Shown here piece by piece: positions 35,869-47,246 of a stretch of 64,000 bases of DNA. The translations under genes and the position numbers were made by a program. A model generated the notes under the pieces. That model worked only from the letters and a program-made list of their open reading frames with translations. It was not told where the DNA came from and did not search any database. The stretch lies in assembly GCF_026210795.1 (NCBI RefSeq), contig NC_089443.1, forward strand, positions 62,001 to 126,000. Direction: 5' to 3'. Every line of letters starts with the position of its first letter. The stretch's first letter is position 1. This stretch comes from Rhizophagus irregularis (Eukaryota > Glomeromycota > Glomeromycetes > Glomerales > Glomeraceae).

Positions 35869-36549
35869 TGAAAAAATGACCGCTTAAAAAGGGGTGCTGC
35901 AAAAGTTAAATACCTATTATCCTCCACAACCATAAGAATTCCAGTTTTAACTAAATACACGGCATCCTCATCATCTGAGAAAGAAGTTTTTCCTTTTAAA
36001 TAAGTTTCTCTAATTGTTTCCTATTAAGTGATTTAACATTTGGTACAATGCGGCAGTTGTTATAAATAGATAAATCAAATTCCTTCAAATTTAAGTATTT
36101 GAATATTATTTTCATCAATTTTATTCTTTAATGATGCATTTTCTATAGATTCCAAAATGTGGCGAACCAAACCTGTATGTCCCTCTGTTACCTTTTGAAT
36201 ATATTCGGAAGCATTTTACAGTAATTCTTAATATAGGCTTTTAACTCGCCTTGGGAAAAATTGATGTCAATAAGACTTTTGCAATTTTTTTCCAGTAATT
36301 TGGCAGGAATCATGAGTCCTGCACAGTTATAACTTCTATATCTATAGATCACAATCATTATAATATACTTCTTGAAGGAGACTTTTAACAGTCACCCAGA
36401 ATTGATTTTATTTAGATTGATGAGCCTTATCTACTATCAAATTTGATGGAATTTTTCTGCATTGTTTTGTCCACTCATCCCAACTTATTCTGACAATACT
36501 CTTCCATTTCTCACCAAATGTATCCCGATTAATAAAATTCATATTACTC
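35830..36549 (-). pseudogene. decayed Crinkler/NTPase-type C-terminal region
   Basis: Minus-strand segments in different frames follow in order: MNFINRDTFGEKWKSIVRIS, CAGLMIPAKLLEKNCKSLID, EYIQKVTEGHTGLVRHILES, then ETIRETYLKGKTSFSDDEDA and VYLVKTGILMVVEDNRYLTF followed by AAPLFKRSFF. The GHTGLVRHIL and F-x-A-P-L-x-R blocks resemble the region after the NTPase core in Crinkler-like and other STAND-type proteins expanded in these fungi. At least three stops or frameshifts occur. The family link is by pattern memory only. Confidence 0.35.
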
Positions 36550-36559
36550 TGTAATTAGA

Positions 36560-36830
36560 ATATTCTGGCGCATTAACCAAGGCAATACTGGAGTAATGAA
36601 TGAATTAAATCTCAAATTATAGAATGTTGAGATTCCTACCAGAAATAATAAAAAATATTCAGAATTTAAGAAGAATCCGCATGTATATATTGACATTGAA
36701 CAAGAATTTAGAGGTGTAGAGGCAGACCAAACTTGGCTTATTGATTCAACATACAGTATCCCCTCTACCCGCCACCAGATGGAGAAAGTACTTAAAATAG
36801 CAAAGAGTAGCTTGACATTTTGATCATATG
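36560..36830 (+). pseudogene. unassigned coding-like fragment
   Basis: In one plus frame NVEIPTRNNKKYSEFKKNPH, VYIDIEQEFRGVEADQTWLI and DSTYSIPSTRHQMEKVLKIA run without a stop and have normal protein composition. There is no start and a stop follows. The antisense frame is longer but hydrophobic and less convincing. No family recognised. Confidence 0.3.
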
Positions 36831-36900
36831 TCAATATGTCATGTATATATATTTTCATAAATGGTTGTTGAATAATTACTACAAGCTGTAAGTCAGCCAA

Positions 36901-37330
36901 GTGTTTTCAAAGATGAAAAAAATTTTTTCAATAGAAAATCAGCTAATATCACAATATCACGTGTAAATGCTGATCAAAATAATCAGGTATCAGTGGAATA
37001 CCTTTTAAAAGATAGATTACTGTATTAATTAGTAGTACAACTATTATAATTTAATATTGATTAATTTGCGTAATCATATTCTAGTATATATTTTTTATTA
37101 CGCAACTTTCTCATAAAACTAGAATTATAATACAATAGATTACATGATCGTGCATAATTCGTTATGTTGTTCATGAAAGTTCCAGTGCAAATGTATCGTT
37201 CTTATATGATCAGGTACTATGTTCTTATACGACGTATATGTCACATAATAACTCAGTTCTGGTAGTATCTTTCTATTATATACGCAAAATCTTTCTTTGA
37301 TTTGCTGTAGCTTATTTGTTTACGTAACTT
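36901..37330. other. intergenic, no gene seen
   Basis: AT-rich, no coherent frame. Confidence 0.5.
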
Positions 37331-37331
37331 T

Positions 37332-37700
37332 CACTGGTTAAAATAGTTCAAATCGGCCAAAATTCAGCCAGCCAATTTTAGGCTGATTTATGGTCTAATG
37401 CTGGTTGAACTTTAGCAGATTTTTTGGCTGCAATTCGCTACCACTCGCCTAAAGTTCGGCTTGAAATTTCGGCCAAAATTCAGTTAACATTCGGAACAAT
37501 TTCAGATAGCAAATTTTGGTAAATAGTTTTCCGAATGTTACTTAATTTATATTGCAAATTTGTACTAAATTTATTTACTAATATTCAGCCACAATTCATT
37601 TTATTTGATATTCGCAATAAAATCACAACTTTATTTATAAATGCATATTACAAATAAGCATTGCTAATCTACAATTCCACAATCACATAATTCATGTATT
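37332..37700. repeat. GGCC(A/G)AAAATT-rich repeat, copy 1
   Basis: Begins CACTGGTTAAAATAGTTCAA then ATCGGCCAAAATTCAGCC. A related copy starts at 38,358. The two are direct repeats about 1.03 kb apart that bracket the tandem array between them. Similar GGCCGAAATTTCGGCC-type sequence occurs at 43,950-44,310. Function unknown. Confidence 0.5.
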
Positions 37701-38340
37701 CGTATATACTTACGAATCTTGATCTTTTGGAAACCCATCGAAACTATAAAAAAAAGAAAAGAACGGTTAGTAACCGTTTTATAATATTAAAAAAAAGCAA
37801 AAAACCCCAAGATTCTACTTACAAATCTTTGGTTTTTTCTGTTTATCAGAACCCACCTGAGACACCAAACCTATAAAAAAGAAAAAAAAAGAGCGGTTAT
37901 TAATAACCGTTCATAATAATATTAAAAAAAATAAAAAATAAACCAAGATTCATACTTACAAATCTTGGTTCCACTTTTTTTAAAGATCCTGAAACCTACA
38001 AAAAGAAAAGAACGGTTATTAGTAAACCATTCGTAGTAATAAAAAATAAAAATAAAAAATAAAAAAAAAACCAAGATTCGTACAGTCAAAGCTTGTTATA
38101 GTGAACTTTCTGTTCCACTATGTAATTTTTTCCCTTTTTTTCACTATAATGAGATTTATTAAGAAAATTCACTATATCGAAAGAAATTAATTATAAGGAA
38201 AAAAATCAATAGATTACTATAACACGATTTTACTTAATGTTCACTATAACGAGATTCACTATAACGAGCTTTGACTGTACTTACTTACGAATCTTGGTTT
38301 TTCATTATTCTTCGGAAGCCCACTGAATCTAAAAAAATAA
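37700..38340. repeat. tandem array of about 120-130 bp units
   Basis: Four units. Each has a small palindrome (ACGGTTATTAATAACCGT type; at about 37,762, 37,892 and 38,011) and a second palindrome CCAAGATTC-TACTTAC-AATCTTGG (at about 37,807, 37,942 and 38,072). The fourth unit is split by a 195-bp TIR element. Confidence 0.75.
38083..38277. mobile_element. pogo/Tc1-type MITE with TA target duplication
   Basis: Terminal inverted repeats CAGTCAAAGCTTGTTATAGT and ACTATAACGAGCTTTGACTG, flanked by TA on both sides (38,081-38,082 and 38,278-38,279). The element is 195 bp, AT-rich and noncoding. TIR start CAG and a TA duplication fit the Tc1/mariner-pogo superfamily. Neighbouring units of the tandem array show the empty site (CCAAGATTC-TA-CTTAC). 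Confidence 0.85.
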
Positions 38341-38357
38341 AATAAGAATAGTTATCA

Positions 38358-38530
38358 CACTGGTCGAAATAGTCCAAATCGGCTAGAAATCGGATGTTCT
38401 GATTTTAGGCTGAATTTGGTGATAAAGATGGCCGATTTATTAATTTAGGTAAAGTTCCGATTGGCAGGCCGATCGACGCCGATTAGAATATCAAATTGCT
38501 TAGTATTTTTAATCCGAATTGTTTAAAAAA
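38358..38530. repeat. GGCC/CCGATT-rich repeat, copy 2
   Basis: Begins CACTGGTCGAAATAGTCCAA then ATCGGCTAGAAATCGG, matching 37,332 onward, then diverges. Noncoding. Confidence 0.5.
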
Positions 38531-38549
38531 ATATATTCATAAATTTACC

Positions 38550-39240
38550 GAATTGCAGTGAATTTATTCTGAATTATGATAAATTTTGATAAATTGCGAT
38601 AAATTTTAATCTGAATTGCAGTAAATTTTAATCTGAATTACAGTAAATTTTAATCTGAATTGCGGTAAATTTTCTATTCTGAATTGCGGTAAATTTATTC
38701 TGAATTGCGGTAAATTTTAATCTGAATTGCAGTTAATTTTCTATTCTGAATTGCGGTAAATTTTCTATTCTGAATTGCAGTAAATTTTAATCTGAATTAC
38801 AGTAAATTTTAATCTGAATTGCGGTAAATTTTCTATTCTGAATTGTGGTAAATTTTAATCTGAATTGCAGTTAATTTTCTATTCTGAATTGCGGTAAATT
38901 TTCTATTCTGAATTGCGGTAAATTTTCTATTCTGAATTGCAGTTAATTTTCTATTCTGAATTGCGGTAAATTTTCTATTCTGAATTGCAGTTAATTTTCT
39001 ATTCTGAATTGCGGTAAATTTTCTATTCTGAATTGCAGTAAATTTTCTATTCTGAATTGTGGTAAATTTATTCTGAATTGCAGTAAATTTTAATTTGAAT
39101 TGCAGTAAATTTTTTATTCTGAATTGCGGTAAATTTATTCTGAATTGCGGTAAATTTTAATCTGAATTGCAGTTAATTTTCTATTCTGAATTGCAGTAAA
39201 TTTGCAGTAAATTTATTTCAAATTGTAATTAATTTTTTTC
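38550..39240. repeat. minisatellite, unit CTGAATTGC(G/A)GTAAATTTTCTATT
   Basis: About 29 units of 19-24 bp. Two positions vary (CGGTAAA versus CAGTTAA), and the spacer is TTTTCTATT, TTTTAAT or TTTATT. Variants recur in blocks, as expected from unequal crossing-over or slippage. Confidence 0.9.
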
Positions 39241-40341
39241 TGAATTAAGACAAATTTATTTTGAATTATGGAAAATTCTAATACTAATAATTTGGAATAT
39301 TAATTATATATATATATAGATTTTTGATGAAAAAAAGAAAGTTTTCTGCTACCAAATTAATTCAGATTTGTTCATTGCGCGTCATCCATATGTAAATCAG
39401 AATCTGAATTATTATGATTGTCACCAACCATTGATTTTGATGGGTTTTCTTCTCCTTTCTTGTTATGGTCTTCATCATTTTCGGTGGTGTTGCCAGTTGC
39501 TGGTATTGTCCCTCTACTAACTTCTTCTACTTCTTCATCATATTCAGTGTTGAAACCCTGATCGATATCAGTATCAAATATTAAATCTTGTTGTTGTATG
39601 ATATAAGACCATTTGGGAGCATTCGACGGATGTAGTCAGTTGTATTTTTATACCTTGTCATCATATCTACGTTCACGTATTAATTTTGCCTTACTTCAAG
39701 TACATTTCGTAGCAAATTAAGCTGAAGAAACAATAAAATATAAAAATTAAATCTAGCAATTCGTCTAAAAATCAAGATTCAGAAGTTCTAACCTCATCAG
39801 ATCTCCATGAATAGTCGTAAATAGCGATTATGGACTTTGTTGGGTCTTCTTCGTCTATCTTGCTTATTTTTGAAGAATGAAATAAGCGATTGGATAACAT
39901 CTTTAGTAATCTATGCTTATCATATTTTGTTATCCGTTCATCGTCAAAACTATATAATCTCTTTGCTGCCTTCATTCGGCAGATTTTCTTCTAAAATACG
40001 TTATAATTTGAATAAAATTCAATACATAATCGGAATAAAATTCAGCATAATAATTATAAATCATTACTAATGTCATGTACTCAATTGTTTGAGTATACCC
40101 GGTGTTTATTTTCATCAGCTTTTTCCCTATCCATTAATTTTTGATGAGAACGACGAGACTTGTGGAAACAACCCAACCATTTTGTAAGTTGCTTATTTGA
40201 AGCAGGAAAATACGGAGCAAGGGCTGAACGTAATTCAGGGATTAGCTTATAACGAATCTTGAGATTTTTCGCGCTATTGAATGTTTCATTGTAATCTAGT
40301 TCTCGAGTTTCATTAATGGTTTTCAAAATAAACTTCATTTC

Positions 40342-42970
40342 TAGGGTGGGGAAGGTCCGTTACAGTCCGGTTAAAGTCCTATGACTTATTGGTCCTAGTA
40401 CACGAACAGACCAGACTTAGTCAAAGACTAATACCTTGGACTGAGTCTGGACTGAGTCCAGACTAAGTCCGAACTATTGCTTTATTATATTTTATTTAAT
40501 AAAAAACTTATAAAAATAGGCCAATTTTTTTTATTTTTTATTTTTTTAAACATTTATTAGCTATTATTTAATTAATCAGCTGATCTAATGTTGATCATAA
40601 TCATATATTATTATTATTGTAATACCGTTAAGCCACATTAATTTTTTTCACACACAACACAACGAAACTATTAATTTTTTCAAAAATTATTTTTCCCTTT
40701 GCGGCTACTTCCAATTCCTTTCTCAAGCCAGCTTTTTGAACACAATAAAGCGCGAGCTGTTTCTGGAAGCATCCTATTCCTTGTATGGGTTATAGTATTA
40801 CTTGCTACAGAGAAAGCTTGTTCGCATGGTACACTGGTAGTTTGGATAGACAAATAATCTCGTGCCATTGCTCTCAATACTGGAAATTCTCGAAAATGAG
40901 CTTTCCATCATAGCAAAGGTTCAAGCATTATCATCACATGGTAAGGCAAGATACTGATCAAGTTCTTCATAAATTCCAGACGACCTTGATCTCCTTACTG
41001 ATCTTTCTGTTTGTGAATCTGAAATAGCCAACTGTCTTCTCTTTAACTGATGGAAATATTCACGGTTGCTTACTGTTTCTTGATTAGTATTAGGTAATGA
41101 TGTTAGAAGTGGTGATACATTATACTCGGCAAAGTGGCTTTTTATTGCATTTACTGCATTTGTTGATTCTTCTCCTGTTGCAAACAAAGTAAGTTTAGTA
41201 CGTGGATCTAAAATTGTAGCTACTATGGTGGATGAATCCACCACTTCCCAATACTGTTAGGATTGATTTACGCTAATTCTTCTCACTCGACTAAATCCTT
41301 CTTCTCCAATATAATCATCTAGATGCTGTTGAATCCCAAGAAATAAGAACCTAACATCTGAAATAGTGGGATAAGAGGAGGCTGAAAGTAGTACAGTTGT
41401 CTTTTCTAAAGGCTCAAGTAGAATTAAGGTATCCTATTTATTTGTAAGTGTTAGAATTATTACTTATCTGTTTTTTAAAAAATTTAACTTACTTTAATTT
41501 TCGTCCATCTGGCATTAAATTTCCAATGCTTTAATCTGTTGCTGCTAACATTTCAATAGGACGCAATATTTTTTGAAACTTTACTATCATATAATATGTG
41601 CTATTCCACCGAGTTTCAACATCTAGTTGTGGTTTGTAATATTGCAAATTATCTATTGAACACAATTCTCGCAATCTATTGCATTTTTGAGGTGAATTTT
41701 TAATTTTTTTTATTATTTCACGTATTTTAACAATCTCATTATCAATAATTTTAATTCCTTGCTGTGCAGCTAAGTTTAAAATATGTGCAGAACATCTATA
41801 GTGGCGGAAAGATTAATTGTTAAGTTCATCTGCAAGTTCTGCTGCTATTGTTCTTCCACAAACTATCATTGCTGATTCATTATCAGTGGTTAGAGCTAAT
41901 GTTTTTTCAAGAATATGAAATTTTCTTAAAATTGAAATAATTGCATCAGCAATGTTTATTCCAGTATGACGTGTAGTAAAAGACATAAAATCTAATAAAA
42001 AATTTCGCAAATTCCAATCATTGTCAATAAAATGAATTGTTAATCCAAGATATGCATCATTATTGAAAGTTAATGTCCATATATCTGCCGTGAGGGATAT
42101 CTTTCCCAGAATATTATTTAAATCATATTGTATATTATCACGTTTTGCTTCAAAATAATCATTGCTAAGTTTTTAATTCCATTTTTATCAGGAACTTGAT
42201 ATCGAGAATCAAAAGTATTGACCATTTGCCTAAAATACAAATTTTTAACTGATCGAAAGGGCTGTGCATCTCCAATTATCCATTCTACCACTGCATTATC
42301 ACGCTCACTTTTTCTTTTTCTGGCTAAGGATCAACCCGTTTAAAATTCAAAACACTTTGATTTGTTAATGTACTTTTAACGTTCTCTATCATTATTTTAT
42401 GTGCAGAAGAAAGATGTCGTTTTAAAGTTGAGATTCCAGTATCCTTTCCAAAAACTTTTTGACATTTGCAACAGACTGGTCTTCCTGGATATTGTGACAT
42501 TTTATCATTAAAATATTTCCACGCTGGTGAAATACGACGAGTTTGGGGCAAATTTTCTTTTTCAGAGTTATTTTCTTCTTCCTCACTTATTACAGGATCT
42601 TGTGGTGCGTCTTGATTATACTCAATATCTGAAGATGATTCATATTCGTCATAATCAGCATCATCAAAATCATTATCTGACATTTTTATTGAAAAGGAAA
42701 AGTTAATGGTAAAAATGAAATAAAGACAGAAAATGGAACAAAGACAGAAAATAAACGCGGTTTATTTAATGGAACACAGGAATTTATTAAAACGTGATTG
42801 ATCTACATTGATAATTAAATTAATCATATGATTACTGACTAGCTGTTAAATGATCATAACTTTAATTTATATTATTATTATTATAAAGACTAGTTTGGGA
42901 CCGTCCTAATTAGATCCCAAAAATTAGGACTCAGTCTTAAAGTCCAGAACTTGAACTTTCCCCCACCCTA
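40342..42970 (-). mobile_element. hAT transposon, 2,629 bp, with perfect 8-bp TSD
   Basis: Terminal inverted repeats TAGGGTGGGG at 40,342-40,351 and CCCCACCCTA at 42,961-42,970. The flanks are identical 8-bp duplications TTCATTTC at 40,334-40,341 and 42,971-42,978. Eight-bp duplications and TAGGG-type ends are diagnostic of hAT. It carries a decayed BED-finger transposase on the minus strand. The insertion lies 3 nt inside an exon of the flanking decayed gene. Confidence 0.93.
40680..42683 (-). pseudogene. hAT transposase with BED zinc finger, frame-broken
   Basis: The N-terminal 119 residues (42,683-42,324) are acidic and then form a BED finger: AWKYFND, CCKCQKVFGKDTGISTLKRH, LSSAHK (C-x2-C...H-x4/5-H). 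After a frameshift come AVVEWIIGDAQPF, another shift near 42,165, then the RNase-H core LGKISLTADIWTLTFNNDAY (first Asp), ITTDN-like ALTTDNESAMIVCG (second Asp), a TAA at 41,813, CSAHILNLAAQQGIK, and DVETRWNSTYYMIVKF. The C-terminal dimerisation part has DYLSIQTTSVPCEQAFSVAS with the catalytic Glu. All three DDE residues survive but are split across frames, so no full-length transposase is made. Confidence 0.85.
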
Positions 42971-43949
42971 TTCATTTCAGCCTAAATATAACAATCAAAT
43001 AATGATAACCAGTACTTAATTACTCAATATTGCAATTTTAAATAACTGAATCAGACAAATAAAATTAATATACCCTAGCTTCTTTTTTGTCATACTCATC
43101 ATTATTGTTAGAACTAGACCCTTCTTTCTAGTTCCTCCGATTCTTCCTCGTATTGCTCAGACTTTTTTGTCTTAATTTTTTTTTAACATTTTACCGGCTG
43201 TTTGAGATCTGTCTGCCTATGAATGGCTTTAGGCAGGCGGATTCTTGATACCTGTTTAAGCTTTTGTGTAGATCATCATTCTCGTCTGCAAAGGCCTCGT
43301 TTACTCGAGTCAAAAAATAATTTTTTGTTGAATAATCGGTTATTTTCGCATTGAAGCCTTGCATTCTCTACTTGTACTTCATCAATTTGTTTCTTTAATT
43401 TTAGATTTTCTAAATAAAGAATTTTATTAATAGTAATATTTTTTTATGAATAATTCTGAATTTATACGAATGAAGTCAAAATCGTACCTGCTTCTAAATC
43501 AGTATCATCGTCATCAATTACCTTTTCATTACCTTGATTGTCTTTAACCACTAATACGAATTTTTGTGGAATTCGAATATTCCCATATCGTTTTTTCATT
43601 TCCGATAACATCTCTTGTTGATCTATAAAAATTATTAATTATCATACATGTCAATCAGCAATTTTCCAAAATTCAATTACCTTTAGGAATATTTGGCGGT
43701 TCAATTTCTATAACCTCATCGTCAGACTCTTCTTGAGTTGGCTTAGTTGACTTTGCAGATTTGAGGATCGACTTGATGGGTGCCGATTTGCTAGTCAACT
43801 TATTGGTCTTGTCACTCATCCCATTCAGATTACTTTCTTCTTTCATTCTTCCCCATTGATGCTTAGTTCCTTCGCTCAGTATTTCTTCTTGACTTTGCTG
43901 CTTTTGTTTGTTTGACTTAAAGTTGCTTGCTAAAATCAAGTAGTTTAGG

Positions 43950-44320
43950 CCAAGGCCGAAACTTTTTTAAAACCGAAAGTTTAGGCAATTAAAAGTAAAT
44001 TTGCCGAAATTATACAATGCTGAAACTTTTACCGAAAGGCCGAAATTTGGCCGAAATTATTGGCCAACATTAATACTATAATTCTGGCCGGAATAATGAT
44101 CGACACGTAAATTTCCTTTTATGGAATTTTGTGTAACATTTGTGCGACGCATTTCTCCGATTTTACTGGGAAACAAAATTTCCTTTTTTGGAAATTTGTG
44201 TAACGACACGTGACACAATGTCATAATTTCGGCCGAATTTTAATTTTGGCCAAAATTAAGACCGAGTTTCGGCCTAATTTCGGCATTTTCGGCATTTGAT
44301 TGGCCGAAACCTTTCGGAAT
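43950..44320. repeat. GGCCGAAA-type repeat inside the decayed gene
   Basis: Dense copies of GGCCGAAATT, GCCGAAACTTT and CCGAAATTTGGCC on both strands. It interrupts the exon pieces at 43,939 and 44,340. Related to the repeat at 37,332 and 38,358 by motif. Confidence 0.5.
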
Positions 44321-44639
44321 TTCTTTTTTAGTTTTGGCAGGCAACTTTAGTTTGACTTGGTGAGTGATGATGATTAGATCCTTCGTCAGGTGTTTCTTCT
44401 TGAAACCTTTGCTGCTTTTGTTTGTTTGACTTGGTGGGTGACGATTTGCTAGCCGACTTATTGGTTTTGTCACTCGTCTGATTCGGATTACTTTCTTCTT
44501 CCGTTCTTCCCTATTAACGATTAGATCCTTCGTCAGGTGTTTCTTCTTGAAACCTCTGTTGCTTTTATTTGTTATTTTATTTTATTGTTTTTTGCTATTA
44601 TTTGACATTTTGATATTCACTCAATATTCGTTTAAAAAA

Positions 44640-45390
44640 TCGAAGTGGGTTCAATATCGTCATATCATCCTATTTATAAATTTAAAAAATCAAATCAATT
44701 AATAATAAGAAAATCGTTAGCGTTCTACTGCGTTGATTTCTTGATTGAAAAATCAACTATAAATCATAATTAAAAAATCAAATCAATTAATTAAAATTAA
44801 GAAAATCATTAGCGTCCTACTGCGTTGACTTCTCAATTGGAAAATCAACTATAAATCATAATTAAAAAATCAAATCAATTAATTAAAATTAAGAAAATCG
44901 TTAGCATTCTACTGCGTTGATTTCTCAATTGACAAATCAACTATAAATCATAATTAAAAAAGACAAATCAATTAATAATAAGAAAATCGTTAGCGTCCTA
45001 CTGCGTTGACTTCTTGATTGGAAAATCAACTATAAATCATAATTAAAAAAGACAAATCAATTAATTAAAATTAAGAAAATCATTAGCGTCCTACTGCGTT
45101 GACTTCTTGATTGGAAAATCAACTATAAATCATAATTAAAAAATCAAATCAATTAATTAAAATTAAGAAAATCGTTAGCGTCCTACTGCATTGATTTCTC
45201 AATTGACAAATCAACTATAAATCATAATTAAAAAAGACAAATCAATTAATAATAAGAAAATCGTTAGCGTTCTACTGCGTTGACTTCTTGATTGGAAAAT
45301 CAACTATAAATCATAATTAAAAAATCAAATCAATTAATTAAAATTAAGAAAATCGTTAGTGTCCTACTGCGTTGACTTCTTGATTGGAAA
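44640..45390. repeat. eight-copy satellite with 88-93 bp period
   Basis: The landmark CTACTGCGTTGA occurs at about 44,726, 44,818, 44,910, 44,999, 45,092, 45,184, 45,272 and 45,364 (spacings 92, 92, 89, 93, 92, 88, 92). Two monomer types exist: a short form with AATTAATAATAAGAAAATCG and a long form with AATTAATTAAAATTAAG. It begins about 30 bp upstream of the putative start of the decayed gene. Confidence 0.92.
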
Positions 45391-45394
45391 AATG

Positions 45395-45560
45395 ACTCTT
45401 GCATTTCCAGATACCATCTCACAAAACCAATTAAATATTTTTATTTTCTTTAAAAAACCTTTTTTTTTTGTACGCTTATTTTTCAATGTTCTTTAATGAA
45501 TATACTGTACAGTACATCTGAAATTTATTTACAAATTGCTAAACTATCTTTAGGATTTTG
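45395..45560 (-). repeat. inverted copy of a promoter-side block of the membrane-protein gene
   Basis: The sequence from CTCTTGCATTTCCAGATACC to CTAAACTATCTTTAGGATTT is the reverse complement of 50,268-50,445. The 50.3-kb copy in turn resembles the immediate upstream region of the membrane-protein gene (51,775-51,865). Confidence 0.75.
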
Positions 45561-45804
45561 CGTTTACAGTTTGTTGTACTCATTTTTTTATCAATGATGA
45601 TGGTATAAAATGGTCAAATGAGAAAAGTAAACATTTAATAATATATATATAGAGTTGAGAAAAATCCATGAATTCATAATTAAAATATTTATGATGTTAT
45701 CAAATATTGTGGCATAACAATTCCTTGTCATAATTTACTATGATATTTATTTATTTATTATTAGTTCGCGTACGCGAAAAAAATTTTTGTTATCAGGTAA
45801 ATTA

Positions 45805-46170
45805 AATAATTGGCATTGCTTTTTTGATTGTACAGAGATAATTTACAAAATATACTGCAAATTACATAATGTTGATAAATATTTAATTGCTAGACGTGAT
45901 AAAGGGAAGGAGAGTTGAGGGATCAAAGTCAAGTACTCAAGTACATAAACTTCTAATATTTCTAAATCGATCATTATGCACAGGATCTTTGTATTCTGTA
46001 ATCTCATCTTCATCCAGAAAGAAAAATATTTTACAGATAAGTGAAATTTTCTTTTAAAAAACCAACTCCAAATTTGATCCCCTTAGGTGAATCATAGCGG
46101 AAATAGGCATTTATAGCCTTATAGGGAATAACCACAATTCTGTGACAATTATACCATGCCGATTCATTGT
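45805..46170 (-). pseudogene. truncated copy of the membrane-protein 3' end
   Basis: Direct-orientation duplicate of 50,592-51,025. It includes the sequence for the C-terminal motif HNDRFRNIRS (GATCATTATGCACAGGATCT with one base changed nearby) and 3' flank (ATTGCTAGACGTGATAAAGG). Internal deletions relative to the intact gene remove parts of the coding sequence near 46,060 and 46,105. No start or 5' part remains. Confidence 0.75.
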
Positions 46171-46550
46171 TTTATCCGATATTCCTCCATTTTATTAATA
46201 AATTTTATCCAGTAGATTATCCATTTTTTATAATTATAAATTCTGTGAATATGCTACATTTATGGAGAAAACATGGAATCATGTGATTATTAATAAAAAC
46301 GGAATAATTACGGATTCAAATTAATTTTTACAGGGTAAATGATGATATTGACATGGATTTTAAATTATTTTCTGATTTGATATTGGCTGCATCCGATAAG
46401 AATTTTCTTTCAGAATGACGTATTGTAGTAAATCATATGATTGAAATATTACTATTTAAAATGTCGCGTTACTGATTTTTTCCCCAATTCTGTATCACTG
46501 ATTATTTTCCAAATCCCAACTTTTTCATTCAATTTTCTAAATTTACAAAA

Positions 46551-47246
46551 TGTCTAGAAAATCCAATGTAACTAAAAAACAGAGGTAAGCTGGTTCTAAT
46601 TCGTTAAAATAATACTCTTCTTATGTATTAACTATACTTTTGTTGTTAGATCGCCCAGTTTAGCCCAGGAGATTAGTGAAGAGTTTATTTGCCTTAGTGA
46701 AATGAATCCTGAGCCATTGCCAGGTATAATATTGTTTCTCTGTCTTATTAAATATAGTCAAGAGTTTTTGTTGAACTCAGTATTCTATCTGTATCAGGGA
46801 AATTACTCTTGGAACCTGCAACCGTCCTCGCAAAAAAACCCGCCTCAAAGTGGAAGGAACAAGATGTTAAACCACTTGCTGATATTCTTGCTGGAAGAGT
46901 AGCTATAGACGGCACCGGAGAAAACCAACAAGGAGCGCAAGCTCTTGGAATGATCAGTGCAGACTTGACGGAATTTGCTCTTTCTCATCCAAAAATTAGA
47001 TCGATCATTGACCCCATCTATGTCATAGTAGATCTTACCACCTGCAAAAATGCTCCACCTAACATCAATAATTATCCACCGCCTGGCTCTCCCCATGTCG
47101 CTTTAGTTATTTTTCCAGGAACAAACCACGTTTTTTCATTCAATAATGAATCTTCCGCACAACACTTTGTAGGTTGGTTACAGGGTTCTACTCCCGGGAT
47201 TAGAGTTTTAGTATTCCACACTGGACACGCAGCAGTAATTTACTGA
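46551..47246 (+). CDS. three-exon protein of unknown function
   Basis: Exons 46,551-46,585, 46,650-46,723 and 46,798-47,246, with GTAAGC and GTATAA donors and TTAG and ATCAG acceptors, join in phase to 185 residues. The start is MSRKSNVTKKQRSPSLAQEI. The C-terminal ~130 residues look globular: VKPLADILAGRVAIDGTGEN, GMISADLTEFALSHPKI, IYVIVDLTTCKNAPP, VALVIFPGTNHVFSFNN, FVGWLQGSTPGIRVLVFHTG. The alternation of strands and helices suggests an alpha/beta fold. There is no signal peptide or membrane segment. I do not recognise a family. The intact splicing and codon use argue for a real gene. Confidence 0.7.

Larger units (their letters stand above)
39372..44608 (-). pseudogene. decayed multi-exon gene split by a hAT transposon
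   Basis: Reading from ATG 44,608 (MSNNSKKQ then stop), exon-like pieces follow. 44,560-44,340 has two copies of a QRFQEETPDEGSN/DKTNKSASKSSPTK segment. 43,939-43,673 ends EESDDEVIEIEPPNIPKGN. 43,620-43,488 reads DQQEMLSEMKKRYGNIRIPQ, then a coiled coil (LKLKKQIDEVQVENARLQCE). After frameshifts comes SSSNNNDEYDKKEAR at 43,074. The next exon starts at 42,981, is interrupted by the transposon, and resumes at 40,341 with KFILKTINETRELDYNE and NKQLTKWLGCFHKSRRSHQK. Later pieces run to a stop at 39,372. There are several frameshifts and stops. It is probably a lineage-specific multicopy gene with a coiled coil and a basic, possibly DNA-binding, domain. Confidence 0.55.
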
